Notes under the pieces: model-generated
Seen by the model: the letters and a program-made list of their open reading frames with translations, nothing else
Database searches by the model: none
Told to the model about the DNA's origin: nothing
Translations under genes and position numbers: made by a program
DNA from: Pseudomonadota bacterium
GTDB taxonomy: Bacteria > Pseudomonadota > Alphaproteobacteria > Rhizobiales > Xanthobacteraceae
NCBI GenBank assembly: GCA_023451825.1
Contig: JAEXYA010000024.1
Coordinates: forward strand, 1-64,000
Length of the DNA: 64,000 nucleotides
Direction: 5' to 3'
Shown: in pieces, positions 63,404-64,000 of the stretch
How the letters are laid out: each line of letters starts with the position of its first letter
Position numbering within the stretch: the first letter of the stretch is position 1

Positions 63404-64000
63404 TCAGAACTTCGCGTTCAGGTCGACTTGGACCACATCGACCGAGTACGGACCACCGGCAATATTGTTGGCGCTCATGTAGCGGAGCGTTGCCCAGACA
63501 TTGTCGGAGAGACCGACATTGCCGCCGATGAAGTAGCCCTTGAGGTTTGTGCCGCCGAGGCCGAAGTCAGGATCGACGAAGGCATCGATCATGGCGTCTG
63601 ATTCCAGATGCTTGTAGCCGACATGGACGTTCCAATCCCACAGCTTCCGAACCTGCTTATGTCCCACCGTCAGGCGAGCCATCCAGCCCTGATTGCCGCC
63701 GTCGAACGGACCGATCGAGCTGTCGGACGTCGGCGCTCCGTTATTGGCCAAAGCACCGCCATTGCAGCAAGCACGAGGAAGCGCAAGGAGCGCATTGCGA
63801 TCGAAGGCGGTGTTATTGACGTATTCGCCGTCGATCACGACATGCACCGGATGGAAGTCGCCGAGGTCCAACTGACCGCTGACGACGACCGGGCGGAACT
63901 GGCTGGCCAGACCAAAATACTGGTAGTAGGGCTGGTCAACAGGGTTCATGCCAGGCTCGAGCACGATGTTACGCAGCGTCTTGTAGGTGTTGCCCTTCTG
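63404..64000 (-). CDS. outer-membrane beta-barrel, putative porin (C-terminal part; cut by window edge)
   Basis: The open frame runs to base 64000, so only the last 198 or so residues are present. They show alternating beta strands (WMARLTVGHKQVRKLWDWNVHVGYKHLE, KGYFIGGNVGLSDNVWATLRYMSAN) and end in Phe (VQVDLNAKF), the usual signal for assembly by BamA. It resembles the 'putative porin' family (Porin_5-type) rather than trimeric general porins. It is the first gene visible in the eight-gene unit; its 5' part and any earlier genes are outside the window. Confidence 0.85.
   Translation of the reverse strand, partial: QKGNTYKTLRNIVLEPGMNPVDQPYYQYFGLASQFRPVVVSGQLDLGDFHPVHVVIDGEYVNNTAFDRNALLALPRACCNGGALANNGAPTSDSSIGPFDGGNQGWMARLTVGHKQVRKLWDWNVHVGYKHLESDAMIDAFVDPDFGLGGTNLKGYFIGGNVGLSDNVWATLRYMSANNIAGGPYSVDVVQVDLNAKF

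Noticed and set aside
1..64000. CRISPR arrays, restriction-modification or toxin-antitoxin loci, insertion sequences
   Set aside because: No regularly spaced direct repeats, cas genes, transposases or toxin/antitoxin pairs were recognised on reading both strands.

Overview
The window looks like a chromosomal stretch of a GC-rich alphaproteobacterium. It is most likely a member of the Bradyrhizobium / Rhodopseudomonas / Afipia / Tardiphaga group (Nitrobacteraceae). This rests on ctrA and chpT, a CheA-W-Y-B-R cluster of the Hyphomicrobiales type, a bacteriophytochrome with an HWE kinase, two GGAAC-N16/17-CGTT promoters typical of the alphaproteobacterial general-stress sigma factor, and several families of intergenic palindromes. 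It reads as normal chromosome, with no phage, plasmid, insertion sequence, CRISPR array or obvious defence locus.

Bases 1-20,450 are core genes for motility, cell cycle and envelope. They include flhA, a small stress-type membrane protein, an ECF sigma/anti-sigma pair, fliI-fliJ, ctrA, a DUF350 / YgiB-like / glutathionylspermidine-synthase-like operon, cheA-cheW-cheY-cheB-cheR, chpT, cysQ, a YHS protein, a DUF1134 (EipA-like) envelope protein and a membrane-anchored coiled-coil protein. CtrA and ChpT act in the CckA-ChpT-CtrA phosphorelay. CtrA-type boxes (TTAA-N7-TTAA variants) lie before flhA, fliI and the coiled-coil gene. Six GANTC (CcrM) sites crowd the 250 bp before ctrA.

Bases 20,620-28,480 begin with tRNA-Val(CAC) and a gene-poor stretch of small genes and a Crp-family regulator. 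Next comes a light-sensing block: a bacteriophytochrome (PAS-GAF-PHY-HWE kinase-receiver) followed by a PAS hybrid histidine kinase, preceded by an exact general-stress promoter.

Bases 28,480-47,830 are an accessory catabolic and uptake region. It has an aldo/keto reductase, an SDR, a ModE-HTH/periplasmic-binding-protein regulator, an aldehyde dehydrogenase broken by a one-base frameshift, a glutamine-amidotransferase-like protein, an intact aldehyde dehydrogenase, an AMP-forming acyl-CoA synthetase and a Bug/TctC binding protein. A complete dipeptide/nickel-type ABC transporter follows, with two tandem paralogous Tat-exported binding proteins, then a ThDP-dependent acetolactate-synthase-like enzyme.

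Bases 48,060-58,690 are mainly housekeeping: an L,D-transpeptidase, DUF2927, a histone-deacetylase-family enzyme, xseB, an unrecognised membrane alpha/beta-hydrolase-like protein, dxs, a deoxyribosyltransferase-like protein, tlyA, a TrmA/RlmD-like RNA methyltransferase and an epoxide-hydrolase-like protein.

Bases 58,694-64,000 hold eight tightly packed minus-strand genes, all but the YbjN-like one apparently exported: an outer-membrane beta-barrel (cut by the window edge), a periplasmic coiled coil, a parvulin isomerase, a YbjN-like protein, a lytic transglycosylase, a small periplasmic protein, a trypsin-like protease and a TonB-C-like protein. This is the best candidate for an undescribed system: a trans-envelope machine that assembles or energises the beta-barrel.
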